Numbered from the stretch's first letter, positions 1 to 8,925 are shown. The stretch is 64,000 bases of DNA from Vibrio hepatarius (GCF_011806575.1 NZ_JAATOO010000023.1:1-64000), one strand, 5' to 3'. Notes: generated by a model from the sequence alone, not told the origin. Translations and numbers: made by a program.

Positions 1-73
<73 letters not shown>

Positions 74-95
74 ATTTTCCCTTAGGGGATATAGA

Positions 96-122
96 AAGCC
101 TCAACTTCGGTTGAGGCTTTTT
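96..122 (+). terminator. Rho-independent terminator after tRNA-Trp
   Basis: The stem GCCTCAAC / GTTGAGGC (98-105, 110-117) with a TTCG tetraloop is followed by five T. It lies inside the element and replaces the native tRNA terminator, which integration displaced to 13522-13550. Confidence 0.9.
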
Positions 123-737
123 GCTATCTAGTGTTATGAAAAATAGATACTTCCCGATCTTCCACCCATACCTACCCGAAAATCCCCATCAGAATCGCTC
201 CATACAGCTTTCCAAATTTCCTTCTGGTTCATATCCTGTCTTTTCAGCTTCAACCTCGTGGTGAGCTATACCGCTATGAATAGCGCTTGCGGCTGCCTGG
301 GTTGAATATTGCCAATGAACAACTTTCATAGAAATTCGGCGCTGGTATGGTCCATATCCGGTCACATGAATACTGTGCACCTTACTAACGTGACGGTTAG
401 CTCGTTCCCAATGACAGTGATGAAAACCCGTGGGGTGGGGGCTTATCGCAAAATTTCAATCCTTGTTATTGGTACTGTAGAAGTACCGTGATTCCAATTC
501 TCTGATGACCTTGTGATGATTGTGTCTACGATTGTTACTCTGATGCCAACGCAAATGACAGCAATATACATTGCTACAATCCACATCTGAAATAGATCTC
601 TCAGCCCAGTGATACCAGTATATTGCCATTGATCCTGCCAACGATTCTCTGCGTCCTGTTAGTCGGTGAACTGGGGGGTAATAATCATCGTTAGAGACAT
701 ATATGAAGATTTAGTGTGACTAATTAAAGGAGTCTTC
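123..737. other. Element left flank, no convincing gene
   Basis: No strong coding signal is seen. One minus-strand frame (about 380 down to 189, GTG start, 63 codons) reads like plausible protein but has only a weak ribosome site and no recognisable family, so I do not call it. The stretch contains one copy of the GCAAT/ATTGC palindrome (561-575). This is where integrase arm sites and the integrase promoter would be expected. Confidence 0.4.
561..575. repeat. Element palindrome, copy 1
   Basis: GCAATATACATTGCT, with arms GCAAT and ATTGC. It is the short variant of the dispersed palindrome found at four other places in this element, here between attL and the integrase. Confidence 0.5.
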
Positions 738-742
738 ATGTC

Positions 743-1999
743 ATGAAAGTTAATCGAACGATAAACCTGACCAATTCAGTCGTGAGATCGTTAAAGCCAC
801 CCTCTGCTGACTCACGTTCTAGTGATATCGAATGGTCTGATGGTAGGGGTGATAACAGTGTTATTGGTTTAAAGGTCTTGGTGGGTAAGACAGGGAACCG
901 TCGTTTCTTACTACGATACTCATCCAGAAATTTGAAATCCAGTGGTAAATCCAGTCGTAAGGCAAGTATTTCACTAGGCCGTTTCCCTGATCTCTCGGTA
1001 GAAGAAGCTAGAAAGAAAGCCCGTAAGCTAAAAGTACAGATTGCTGATGGAATTGACCCTAAGATTGAACGTGACTCTCGTTCTGCCGTTGTGATGCCTG
1101 ATGTATATACCTTTTTCCACGAGACTTATTTGCCGTGGGCGAAGACTCGTAAGAAGTCATGGAAAGATGACGAAACCCGCTTCTTGAGATGTAAACCAAT
1201 CTATAAGATCCAGATGGATAGACTGTCAGCTCATGCAATCATGAAACTGCAGTCCCACTTGTCGACGGAAACCTACAAAGGTAAGCCTTACACAGCTAGC
1301 ACGAATAATAGGGTCATTGCACTCGTGAAGGGGATTTGCTCACTTTCTGCACGCGTTTTAGATACTACGAACCATGCAACCAAGGTTAGTCTTTTGCCTG
1401 AATCGGGATCGCGGGATAGATTTCTTAATGTCGAAGAGACTGCTTTATTGATAAAGGTTTCCCGAACCTACTATTGTAAAGTGAAAGGCAATCTGATTGC
1501 GATGCTGTGGCTTACTGGTTGTCGTATATCTGAGTTACTTGAGAGGAAGTGGCAAGACGTTGATTTTGATAATCGTACGCTTTTCATCAAAACCAGTAAG
1601 AATAAGAAATCACATCAAGTCTATTTGTCGAACCTAATGCTTGAATTACTCTCGGAGCTTAGGGAGTTGAAGCAACCTGGCAATCCGTATGTGTTTCCCG
1701 GTAGTCGAGAAGGGACACATATCTCACCACCACGGAAAGCGTTTAAGTTGATACTAGAACGCGCTGGTATTGACCCTGAAGGCGTCGTGTTCCATACCGC
1801 GAGACATTCTGTAGCGAGTAACCTTCTGAACTCTGGGTTAGATATTACGTCGGTGCAACGCGTCCTAAACCATGCTGACATGGCCAGCACGTTACATTAT
1901 CGGAAATTTGACCGTACTGCCCTAGAGCGTGGAGCGAATGCCTTGTCTGAAATGGTGGAACGAGCTAGTGAGAACCTAGCGCTACCCGAACCTAAATAG
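743..1999 (+). CDS. int: Tyrosine recombinase / integrase, P4 type
   Basis: A 418-residue site-specific integrase that would catalyse integration and excision at the flanking att repeats. The N-terminal part has the arm-binding DUF4102-like signature (SLGRFPDLSVEEARKKA, about residues 78-94), then a SAM-like core-binding region. The C-terminal catalytic domain has Arg261 (TGCRISELLE), His351 and Arg354 (HTARHS), His377 (LNHADM) and the nucleophile Tyr386. The start at 743 is chosen because AAGGAG at 727-732 is well spaced; an ATG at 738 is out of frame. The gene begins about 670 bp from the tRNA 3' end and is followed by its own terminator. All catalytic residues seen are intact. Confidence 0.95.
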   Translation: MKVNRTINLTNSVVRSLKPPSADSRSSDIEWSDGRGDNSVIGLKVLVGKTGNRRFLLRYSSRNLKSSGKSSRKASISLGRFPDLSVEEARKKARKLKVQIADGIDPKIERDSRSAVVMPDVYTFFHETYLPWAKTRKKSWKDDETRFLRCKPIYKIQMDRLSAHAIMKLQSHLSTETYKGKPYTASTNNRVIALVKGICSLSARVLDTTNHATKVSLLPESGSRDRFLNVEETALLIKVSRTYYCKVKGNLIAMLWLTGCRISELLERKWQDVDFDNRTLFIKTSKNKKSHQVYLSNLMLELLSELRELKQPGNPYVFPGSREGTHISPPRKAFKLILERAGIDPEGVVFHTARHSVASNLLNSGLDITSVQRVLNHADMASTLHYRKFDRTALERGANALSEMVERASENLALPEPK

Positions 2000-2027
2000 G
2001 TTAGGAACAGATATCAATTAAATGTGT

Positions 2028-2064
2028 AGCCCCTGAAGAGTTAGCTCTATTCAGGGGCTTTTTT
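2028..2064 (+). terminator. Terminator after integrase
   Basis: The stem AGCCCCTGAA / TTCAGGGGCT (2028-2037, 2050-2059) is followed by a T run to 2064. It separates int from the following two-gene unit. Confidence 0.9.
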
Positions 2065-2093
2065 GTATCTGTAATTTCAGTTGGAGAAATGGA

Positions 2094-2477
2094 ATGAAAG
2101 TAGTGAAAAGCATTACCGAGGTTGAACAACTTGAATTGCCTATGCCAGTTAAAGAGCAATTGATGCATCAGCTTTTACTTCCTTGGTCAGGGGATCGTTA
2201 TGAAGCTGAGAAATTTTGGGAAGAAGTATCCACGTGTCTGATTTTGATTGAGCGAAGTGATACTGACCATGACTTAGCTGACGTTGATGAAGAAACGAAT
2301 GTTCTTCTGTCTTACGCGTTAGAAAATCCTGAGTTTGTTATTTTGCTACCGGATGATCTTGATCCACATGTGATGGCTTTGTGTGTCCATGCAGACGATG
2401 GTAGCGGCAGCTACGTTGTGGGTTCGACGAGCAATGAAACTCAAGCGATTAAAACGTTGAAAGTGATGGCTGAATAA
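2094..2477 (+). CDS. Hypothetical acidic protein, 127 aa
   Basis: I do not recognise this protein. It is acidic, probably soluble and alpha/beta, with no signal peptide or membrane segment. The start ATG at 2094 has GGAG at 2083-2086; a nearby ATG at 2089 is in another frame. It is followed 12 bases later by the gene at 2490, with the ribosome site of that gene overlapping its stop, so the two form one transcription unit starting after the integrase terminator. It is element cargo or an accessory replication/maintenance gene; which of these cannot be read from the sequence. Confidence 0.7.
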   Translation: MKVVKSITEVEQLELPMPVKEQLMHQLLLPWSGDRYEAEKFWEEVSTCLILIERSDTDHDLADVDEETNVLLSYALENPEFVILLPDDLDPHVMALCVHADDGSGSYVVGSTSNETQAIKTLKVMAE

Positions 2478-2489
2478 GGAGGAATTTGT

Positions 2490-2936
2490 ATGAGCCGAGA
2501 TAATGTAAAGCAAGATGTTGAAGTGGTTGAAGCTAGCCCGTTTACAGTTGTTAAGAACGGTAAAAGTCCGAAGCTAAGTCCAAAGTCTAAAGACTTTCTA
2601 CAGTATGAAATTGCCTTGCATGGGGATGATAAAGAATTTTACATCAGAGTCGCTGGTAACTCATCGTCGGGATTATTCTCGAAGGCTTGGATCAGGTTGG
2701 AAGATATTTTTACTTTACTTGATGATCAGGTAGGTAAAACGATGAAGTCTGCCATCTTTAAATCACTTGTATCTGGATCTAGCAGCAATTCAAGCGGGTT
2801 CTTAGCAGCGATATTGCGAACGATCTCTATTCTTGAGCCTGTACCCGATAACCTATTCCTCCATCGCGTTTCCGAACGGTATGAGACTGTTAAAACGGAA
2901 TTACGTGCTTTAGCTTCTGATGGGGACCCGAAATAG
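2490..2936 (+). CDS. Hypothetical protein, 148 aa
   Basis: I do not recognise this protein. It has a strong ribosome site, AAGGAGGA at 2476-2483, overlapping the stop of the upstream gene, which implies translational coupling. It is hydrophilic, with a serine-rich stretch around residues 92-101 (SGSSSNSSG) and no membrane segment. It is the second gene of a two-gene unit in the pipolin. The following 150 bases show no open gene and no clear terminator. Confidence 0.7.
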   Translation: MSRDNVKQDVEVVEASPFTVVKNGKSPKLSPKSKDFLQYEIALHGDDKEFYIRVAGNSSSGLFSKAWIRLEDIFTLLDDQVGKTMKSAIFKSLVSGSSSNSSGFLAAILRTISILEPVPDNLFLHRVSERYETVKTELRALASDGDPK

Positions 2937-3148
2937 CTAATCCAATGTCTGCGGTTTGATTGAGTGAGAACTAAAGCTGTATTGCCGTTATTAGTATTTC
3001 GATGGACAGGAAACGGACCAGAACAGTTAAGGTGAATCGAGTTCGGTGTTGCTGCTTGTCCATTGTTTTAGCCATGGCAATGATTGATGTGCTTTCGAGG
3101 GATAACTGATAAACCAGACCCAAGTTTTGTACATCCGTTGCTCTTTGA

Positions 3149-3322
3149 TGGGGTCATTTCGGTGTCATTGAAGCTTCCAATGCCGAGAAAGCATTGGAAA
3201 CGGTATCAGGTAAAACTGTTATTCCGACTAAGGTTGATGAGTGGGTTTCTATCAGGTTTAACCATCAGATTTTCCATGATATTTCCCAATATATTGCACT
3301 CAGCCCGGTGGCAGATTATTAA
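3149..3322 (+). pseudogene. Probable 3' remnant of a small gene
   Basis: The frame 3149-3322 reads through 57 codons of protein-like composition (for example EASNAEKALETVSGK and VDEWVSIRFNHQIF) up to a TAA at 3320-3322. It opens directly after a TGA with no ATG, GTG or ribosome site. A different frame just upstream (ATG 3084) runs into the same stretch, so a frameshift or a truncation is likely. Immediately downstream, FKPRAKNSTIFGVAISRKG can be read before a stop near 3400. I infer a decaying cargo gene; the family is unknown. Confidence 0.35.
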
Positions 3323-3923
3323 TTAGTTTTTAAACCTCGTGCGAAAAACAGCACTATTTTCGGTGTTGCCATATCTCGTAAGGGTTCTTCGATTGGTTAG
3401 TTCGGTGCTTAAGCTTATTGCGCATCGAAACTTTTAAAATTGGTACATAGTGGCAATTTCAAGATCGCTTCCCTCTGTACTGGATGAGGAAGTGATCATT
3501 ATGCAATGGGTGGTTACTACTAGCGAGATTAGCCATCTTGAAAGTTAGGTTCCCTTACAGAGCTTAGGTGCGGGATCAAATTGCTTGAGCTAACCCGAAT
3601 AAAGAAACGTGGGATCTTCTAACCATGCTTACCATTCTGGTTGAGTCAATTTTCTATGTTCCAGTGTTACTCGAATCGCAATGATTCAACCAAGTAGATA
3701 GCACAATTGGGAGCAAAGCTGACTTACTTTACCGAGTACCGAATCTTGCCTTGTTCTTCCGTCTATACGGTTATCGCAGCTGATAACACTTCCTTTTGTA
3801 TTAACCCTCACGTCAGCAATATCGCTGAATAACCACTTAACAACGTCAATCTGGGATGCCTGAGCATAGCTGTGGCTGTGCATTCCAATATCTATTCGCA
3901 ACTCTAAGAAACAGGAGAGGTCT
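3323..3923. other. Gene-poor stretch in the element
   Basis: About 600 bases have no gene I can support. Short protein-like runs occur in different frames (about 3330-3400), consistent with decayed coding sequence. A minus-strand frame at 3686-3901 begins with TTG and lacks a ribosome site. GCAATG hexamers occur at 3503 and 3678. Confidence 0.4.
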
Positions 3924-4136
3924 ATGAAATTAAACAGAACTACAAATGCCGTATCGGTTTATTACCCTGACCGTGATAGTCCAGTGAAATATGAAATCGA
4001 ACTAAGTGAGTCTGGTGCTCGTAAGGGTATGGTCATTGGTGGAATGATAGGCTCGAAAATCCCCCATCCCATTGCATTACCAGCCTCGATTGCAATCGGT
4101 GGGATCTTCGGTGCCATTTGGGGGAAGGCTGACTAA
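3924..4136 (+). CDS. Small glycine-zipper membrane-type protein, 70 aa
   Basis: This small protein has a good ribosome site (AGGAGAGG just before the ATG) and its own terminator. Residues 1-32 are polar. Residues 33-66 form a Gly/Ala/Ile-rich hydrophobic segment with repeated small residues (KGMVIGGMIGSK and ASIAIGGIFGAIWG), typical of a glycine-zipper helical hairpin that inserts in a membrane. Such segments occur in small membrane proteins, toxins and class II bacteriocins; no double-glycine leader, immunity gene or antitoxin gene is evident. The function is not assigned. Confidence 0.65.
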   Translation: MKLNRTTNAVSVYYPDRDSPVKYEIELSESGARKGMVIGGMIGSKIPHPIALPASIAIGGIFGAIWGKAD

Positions 4137-4143
4137 AGCAATG

Positions 4144-4170
4144 GTAGGGATGTATCGTCCCTACTTTTTT
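4144..4170 (+). terminator. Terminator after the 70-aa gene
   Basis: The stem GTAGGGA / TCCCTAC (4144-4150, 4158-4164) has a 7-base loop and is followed by six T. Confidence 0.85.
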
Positions 4171-4249
4171 CGGTGCGGTTCGTAAGCGTGGTTTGCCTAG
4201 AACGCCTTGTTTTGTATGGGATATAGAGATCAATTTCAGTTCTTATAAT

Positions 4250-4268
4250 GCAATGCGTATGTATTGCT
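4250..4268. repeat. Element palindrome, copy 2
   Basis: GCAATGCGTATGTATTGCT has arms GCAAT and ATTGC around a 9-base centre. It lies about 70 bp left of copy 3. Confidence 0.45.
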
Positions 4269-4339
4269 GATGTTCATTTCTCAATGTTGTGGTGATAGCT
4301 ACGAGATTGATTGAGGCACTGAATGGTTTCATGATAACG

Positions 4340-4358
4340 GCAATGTACCCATTGCTAT
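4340..4358. repeat. Element palindrome, copy 3
   Basis: GCAATGTACCCATTGCTAT differs at one of 19 positions from the copy at 13261-13279, almost 9 kb away. GCAATG and its complement CATTGC face each other across a short centre. Confidence 0.7.
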
Positions 4359-4729
4359 CTACAGGTTTTGATATTGACCCTGAAACCCCGTCAATCCCAC
4401 CCTCTACTCCCATTTCCTGTAACTACTTTTCTCAAATGTTAGTTGCATCTTTTAAATGAATTGCACACAAAACAACCAAACGAGCCGTGTATTAAATTTT
4501 TTTATTATGCGTCATGACTTGATAGTTAGGCATTGTTCGGCTGCTTTAAAAATAAGCAAAGATGGTTTGCGTCAAGAATAAGCCTCAAAACTTCTTTATC
4601 GATATATCCATAACTGCCTACCTGATTTTTTATGCAATTATGTGGTGTTTTGCTGCTTAGTCATGCGCTTGAGAGCGGTGTTTTATTGCGTTAATGTCTA
4701 GCTTCTTTAAATAACCGAGGGTAAAAAAC

Positions 4730-5206
4730 ATGGCTCGTACAGCGAAGAAAAATCAACGTGGATACGTCGAAACACCGGATAGTAACCTGATTGCGGTTAG
4801 TCGTACCGTAAGTGTTATCCGTGTTGATGAACGATTCATCTTATTGGATAAGAAAGGGCAGTCCATTAGTTACACTGAGCTAAAGCTTGATGAAGAAGGT
4901 AAGACTCCAACTGATGCAGACATTTGCACCCAGAAGATTGTCGATGCGTCTAAAGCCGATCCTCTTCTGCATTTAGGGCGTGGCAACTATGTCCGTTGTT
5001 CAGCTATTGAAGCGGTTGAGAACCATAGTGGTAGTGACTACAAAGGTCTGCTATTTCGTGGCGAGGGCGATGCTATCTTGGCATTTCTTGCTGTTCCTAC
5101 GGGGGAAGTTCGTGAGCAGGTAGTCAGTCAAATCCATGCTGCTATCGAAAGCTATCAATCAGGCAAGTTTGTGCAGCCTGATTTAACTGAAATTTTTAAC
5201 GATTAA
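4730..5206 (+). CDS. Hypothetical protein upstream of polymerase, 158 aa
   Basis: I do not recognise this protein. It has a basic N-terminus (ARTAKKNQRG) followed by a soluble mixed alpha/beta sequence with no transmembrane segment. It starts at ATG 4730 after a weak GAGGG. It is followed 19 bases later by the 96-aa gene, and both precede the piPolB gene. That position, in the block read toward the polymerase, makes a replication accessory role (for example DNA binding) possible, but nothing in the sequence proves it. Confidence 0.7.
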   Translation: MARTAKKNQRGYVETPDSNLIAVSRTVSVIRVDERFILLDKKGQSISYTELKLDEEGKTPTDADICTQKIVDASKADPLLHLGRGNYVRCSAIEAVENHSGSDYKGLLFRGEGDAILAFLAVPTGEVREQVVSQIHAAIESYQSGKFVQPDLTEIFND

Positions 5207-5225
5207 TCTAATAGGAGTGAGAATA

Positions 5226-5516
5226 ATGAATATTGATAACCGAGCTAACCTAACTCAGCTATTAACTGATGTGAAAGACGCGGTATTTGCATCTGAGCCG
5301 AAGCGCTTTACAGGTAATGCTGATTACTTTGCTGGGTTAGTTGGTGCTGTGATTGACTGTTGCAGTTATGAGTTGGGCGACCGTGAATACCTGAAAAATG
5401 GAGTGGCTTACCGCCTAAATACCACCTACGATAAGCAGGGTAAGAAAGTGACAAACTGGGGCTACAAGCGTGTCCTTAAAGTGGTGGAACACACCTTTAA
5501 TTACGTGAATAAATAG
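5226..5516 (+). CDS. Hypothetical protein upstream of polymerase, 96 aa
   Basis: I do not recognise this protein. The ATG at 5226 is chosen over an in-frame GTG at 5217 because the ribosome site AGGAG (5213-5217) is correctly spaced for the ATG and overlaps the GTG. It is soluble, with two cysteines in tandem (AVIDCCSYELGDREY) and a basic C-terminal part. It is in the same direction as, and between, the 158-aa gene and the polymerase gene. It is probably co-transcribed with the former; a hairpin at 5660-5691 lies before the polymerase. Confidence 0.7.
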   Translation: MNIDNRANLTQLLTDVKDAVFASEPKRFTGNADYFAGLVGAVIDCCSYELGDREYLKNGVAYRLNTTYDKQGKKVTNWGYKRVLKVVEHTFNYVNK

Positions 5517-5659
5517 GAGTCATACGGCTGCAAGCTGGCTTAGCTCGCCATCGCCTACGTGCATACTATTCTACAGCTGCCATTCTTTAACTAGTCTCAA
5601 CAGAGCATCAGTCGCCTAAGCGCACTCCATTATTACCAGTCATTACATATCCGATTACC

Positions 5660-5697
5660 GACGAAGCCGTCCGGTGAGGGATTGCTTCGTCTTTATT
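5660..5697 (+). terminator. Hairpin before polymerase gene (possible attenuator)
   Basis: The stem GACGAAGC / GCTTCGTC (5660-5667, 5684-5691) is followed by TTTATTT. The T tract is imperfect, so it may be a partial terminator or attenuator between the small genes and the polymerase. Confidence 0.5.
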
Positions 5698-5720
5698 TCA
5701 CCAGTGTAGGGTAATTGAAG

Positions 5721-8651
5721 ATGGGTAGTATCGAAAAAACGATTAAGAAGACAAATATCATTGAGGAAACGAGTAAGAGTGGCTATCAGATCATGCGCGA
5801 AACGGATCTAGAAATAGGCGAGTCATTAAGCTCGATATTTACCGATAATCGTTCGTACTTATTGGATGATCAAGTCGCTAAATTTAAAGCTGAAATGCGG
5901 GATCGTGAACAGGCTAAGAAGGTCATCGACGAACAGTTGAATCGATACTATGAGGGGTTGCGCTCTGCACCTTGGGCGGCAATTCGTGGCAAGGGTAAGG
6001 CAGTTCATATCGCGATTGATTCAGAGTCGGTCTATAACCCTGAAACGGGTAAGAACGATATTCTCTGTTATTCCTACAGCGTCCAGGTTGGCGATAAAGT
6101 CTTTAATGGCGTGAAGCATACCGAGATGGCCAAGCTGATTAAACAGTGTCGCGAGCAGGGTCTAACGAAAGAAGAGGAAATGGCTAAACGCAAGCAGTTA
6201 GCTAACAGCAAGAAAGGTTACAAGATGAACTTCGATAAGTTCATCCAAGAGCTGTTAATTAAGGCTAAAGCGCGTAAATTCATCGACGAGTGGCCAGAGT
6301 ATACCTTTATCTACGCTCATTTCTTACGTGCTGATATCGCCTCCTTTGAGGAGTTTTGGAGTATCGGAACCAATAGTAAAAATCATAAAAACTCGTTTAC
6401 TGCGGTGCAAGGCTCCATCACATCAGGCCGTGGCTCTTACGGCATTGATTTACAGTCGATTGGGCGCAGCAAGTACAAGTTGGAGAACACTAAGTTCTAC
6501 TCGAATAACAATGCCATTGAAACCAAGGTTCGTTTTATCGATACCATGTTGCTGAGCAGCAAGGCATCTCTGGACGATATTGGTGAGCTGGTTGGCATTC
6601 CTAAAATGACATTACCTGACAATATGATCGCGCACATGGATGATTTGTATTGCAGCGATACCAGCTTGTTTAATCGTTATGCGGTTCGTGATGCCGATAT
6701 CGCGCTCAAGTACGGTTTGGAGATGCAACGTTTCGCTCTGGTAGATATGCGTGAAGATACAGGGTTAGAGCTGAAGCAATTGCCTTCTACGCTTGGTAAT
6801 TTTGCCGTATCGCTGTTTAAACACACGTGTGGTGGTGTTAAGAAGATGCACGATTTCTTAGGGTATGAAAAGCGTAAATGTCAGTACTTTAATGTACAGA
6901 GTAATGCGGCACGAAACTCAACGATGATAACTAAGACGGTAAGCCGTGAGTATACGGATGCGCTAGCAGTGAACTGCTTTTATGGTGGTGCGAACTTTGG
7001 CGCGTACTTCGGTATTTCAGAACTGGGTGACTATAACGATTATGACTTATCTGGAGCGTACACCACAGCACTAGTGGACTGCCTCTGCCCAGATTATGAA
7101 AATAGCTTTGAATCTAAGAATATCGAAGACTTCTTAGGTCATACCATGGGCTTTGCCTACGTGCGTTTTCGCCATGATGAGAATGAAAAATTTGGGCTAC
7201 TGCCTTGCCGTACTGATTTGCGCGGTATTTATTATCCGCTTCAAGGTGAGACATATGTTACCGCACCAGAGTTGCAATTGGCTCATGATGCTGGTGTTGA
7301 TATCGAGATTCTTCATGGCCAGATTATCCCATGGAAAGTTGGCTCCGCTTCCCAGTTTAAAGAGTTCACTAAAATCATTCGTAAGCAACGCGCCAAGTAT
7401 AAGAAAGAGGGCGATGAGCTGAAAAACGCCCTTTGGAAATTAATAGGGAACACCTTATATGGAAAAGTGGGGCAGGGGCTTCGTGAGAAATCAGGCTTTG
7501 ATTTATCCTCAGGATTAAGCAGCAAGATACCTTACTCACCCGTGACTAATGCACACGCAGCGGCTCATGCGACGGGTTTTGTTCGCGCGACCATGATGGA
7601 AGTTATTCGCAAATTGGTGACGCATTATGGTGATTCTGGCGTAGAAATTGTCAGTGCTACAACGGATGGTTTCCTTACTAATGCCACTCCCGAACAGTTA
7701 GACAATTGCATAGATGGGCCGCTCGCGAAACGCTTCCAGCAAATCTGCACTGATGTTAGCGGTGAAGGTATGATGCAGTTGAAGCACCACGCTAAACAAA
7801 TTGTGTCGATGAAAACTCGTGGCCAATTAACCGCTGAATTAGGTAATACCAAGCCCGTCTGTGCTAAAGCAGGTGTTAAGCCACCTAAACATGTTGATGA
7901 AAATGAGTGGATGGTGATGCTGTTCTTAGACCGCTATCCGGGGCAGAAGGTAGAACGTAAACATTTGGCGTCTGCTCGTGATATGTGGCTTAAAGAAATG
8001 GATTTGGTAAGTATTCACACTAAGCAAACTCTGAACCTCGAATATGATTTTAAGCGTCGCCCTGTAAATCCTCGTATGGTGGAAGTTCGTCACCCTAAAA
8101 GCGGTGAAATGGTAGAACACTTATCGTTCGATACTATTCCATGGAGAACCGTTGATGAGGGGCTGGAGGCGCGTACTTACTTCGACGAATGGCGCGTAAA
8201 CAACTGCCTCAAAACGATCGAGGACTGGGAAAATTGGATGGACTTTTACAAGGTTCGTAGTTACCTCAAGGGTACTGGTGTGAAATATCTGGAGGACGGC
8301 TCAGAGGGCATTTTTAAGGTACAGATGTTACGAGCTATCACTCAGGGTAAATGGGGGCTACCAGAGGCTCCGAAACGCGCTCCGAGAGGTCATTACGATA
8401 AGATGGTCACTAAGTTTGAAGAGAGTGGTATTATAGGCATCACCAAGCAAGATTTGGCTAACTCGAAGGGACGCAAGCTACTAGAGTCATCGTTACCTAT
8501 CACAGTACGTATGCTTCCACTTCTATCTTGGTTTGTTCGTGAGTACCCGATGGTGGATCTGACTTTGATTTTCCACCCTGACGAGGTCCAGGAGGCGGTC
8601 TCGATGCTTGAAGAATATAATCTAAACCATACTGAAAAACTCGCAGCGTAG
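5721..8651 (+). CDS. Family B DNA polymerase, piPolB-like (976 aa)
   Basis: This family B DNA polymerase is the hallmark gene of the element. The 3'-5' exonuclease motifs are Exo I D100-x-E102 (AIDSES), Exo II around D205 (HFLRADI) and Exo III Y320-x3-D324 (YAVRDAD). The polymerase motifs are A at D442 (DLSGAYTTAL), B from K573 to Y580 (KLIGNTLYG), and C with D649 in the form ATTDGF instead of the usual DTD. K698-T-R-G701 (MKTRGQ) stands where protein-primed enzymes carry KxY. The TTDG and KTRG forms are, to my knowledge, characteristic of piPolB, which can start DNA synthesis without a primer. No terminal-protein gene accompanies it, which argues against protein priming. The start is ATG 5721; an in-frame TTG at 5715 is weaker. 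It is full length and ends in a terminator. Confidence 0.9.
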   Translation: MGSIEKTIKKTNIIEETSKSGYQIMRETDLEIGESLSSIFTDNRSYLLDDQVAKFKAEMRDREQAKKVIDEQLNRYYEGLRSAPWAAIRGKGKAVHIAIDSESVYNPETGKNDILCYSYSVQVGDKVFNGVKHTEMAKLIKQCREQGLTKEEEMAKRKQLANSKKGYKMNFDKFIQELLIKAKARKFIDEWPEYTFIYAHFLRADIASFEEFWSIGTNSKNHKNSFTAVQGSITSGRGSYGIDLQSIGRSKYKLENTKFYSNNNAIETKVRFIDTMLLSSKASLDDIGELVGIPKMTLPDNMIAHMDDLYCSDTSLFNRYAVRDADIALKYGLEMQRFALVDMREDTGLELKQLPSTLGNFAVSLFKHTCGGVKKMHDFLGYEKRKCQYFNVQSNAARNSTMITKTVSREYTDALAVNCFYGGANFGAYFGISELGDYNDYDLSGAYTTALVDCLCPDYENSFESKNIEDFLGHTMGFAYVRFRHDENEKFGLLPCRTDLRGIYYPLQGETYVTAPELQLAHDAGVDIEILHGQIIPWKVGSASQFKEFTKIIRKQRAKYKKEGDELKNALWKLIGNTLYGKVGQGLREKSGFDLSSGLSSKIPYSPVTNAHAAAHATGFVRATMMEVIRKLVTHYGDSGVEIVSATTDGFLTNATPEQLDNCIDGPLAKRFQQICTDVSGEGMMQLKHHAKQIVSMKTRGQLTAELGNTKPVCAKAGVKPPKHVDENEWMVMLFLDRYPGQKVERKHLASARDMWLKEMDLVSIHTKQTLNLEYDFKRRPVNPRMVEVRHPKSGEMVEHLSFDTIPWRTVDEGLEARTYFDEWRVNNCLKTIEDWENWMDFYKVRSYLKGTGVKYLEDGSEGIFKVQMLRAITQGKWGLPEAPKRAPRGHYDKMVTKFEESGIIGITKQDLANSKGRKLLESSLPITVRMLPLLSWFVREYPMVDLTLIFHPDEVQEAVSMLEEYNLNHTEKLAA

Positions 8652-8668
8652 TATCGCTAAACACTTAC

Positions 8669-8704
8669 AAAGCCAGATTCCGAAAGGGACCTGGCTTTTC
8701 TTTC
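8669..8704 (+). terminator. Terminator after piPolB
   Basis: The stem AAAGCCAG / CTGGCTTT (8669-8676, 8691-8698) is followed by a T-rich tail. It closes the replication block. Confidence 0.8.
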
Positions 8705-8718
8705 AATTATTGATAGTA

Positions 8719-8739
8719 GCAATGTAGTGGAACGATTGC
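8719..8739. repeat. Element palindrome, copy 4
   Basis: The left arm GCAATGTA matches copies 3 and 5, then a longer centre precedes ATTGC. It lies between the polymerase terminator and the restriction genes. Confidence 0.45.
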
Positions 8740-8925
8740 TTTTGTTTATCTGGTGCGTGCTGGTGGATTCGCTATCATTAGGCAGTCTCACTTATAGCAT
8801 TAGACTACCAAGTTTCTTTTTATCAAACATGTATCTATCTGAAGTAATGTTGATTTTCATCGCTTGCTACTTATGATGCGTTCTATATGATACTGCATTA
8901 ACATAGATGCGTTGTGAGGTATAGT

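Larger units (their letters stand above)
4171..4729. other. Non-coding region with two palindromes upstream of the replication genes
   Basis: About 560 bases without a gene. It holds two copies of the recurring palindrome (4250-4268 and 4340-4358) and then an AT-rich stretch (about 4480-4560) before the gene at 4730. It is a candidate control region or replication origin for the 4730-8651 block; this is inference from position and composition only. Confidence 0.4.

Noticed and set aside
189..380. 63-codon minus-strand frame left of the integrase
   Set aside because: Protein-like but GTG start with weak ribosome site and no recognisable family; noted in the gap entry only.
3686..3901. 71-codon minus-strand frame in the element
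   Set aside because: TTG start, no ribosome site, composition not convincing; lies in a decayed region.
5721..8651. Reading the polymerase as a protein-primed phage or linear-plasmid replicase
   Set aside because: No terminal-protein gene or inverted terminal repeats; the element ends are tRNA att repeats, and the motif C and KTRG forms fit piPolB better.
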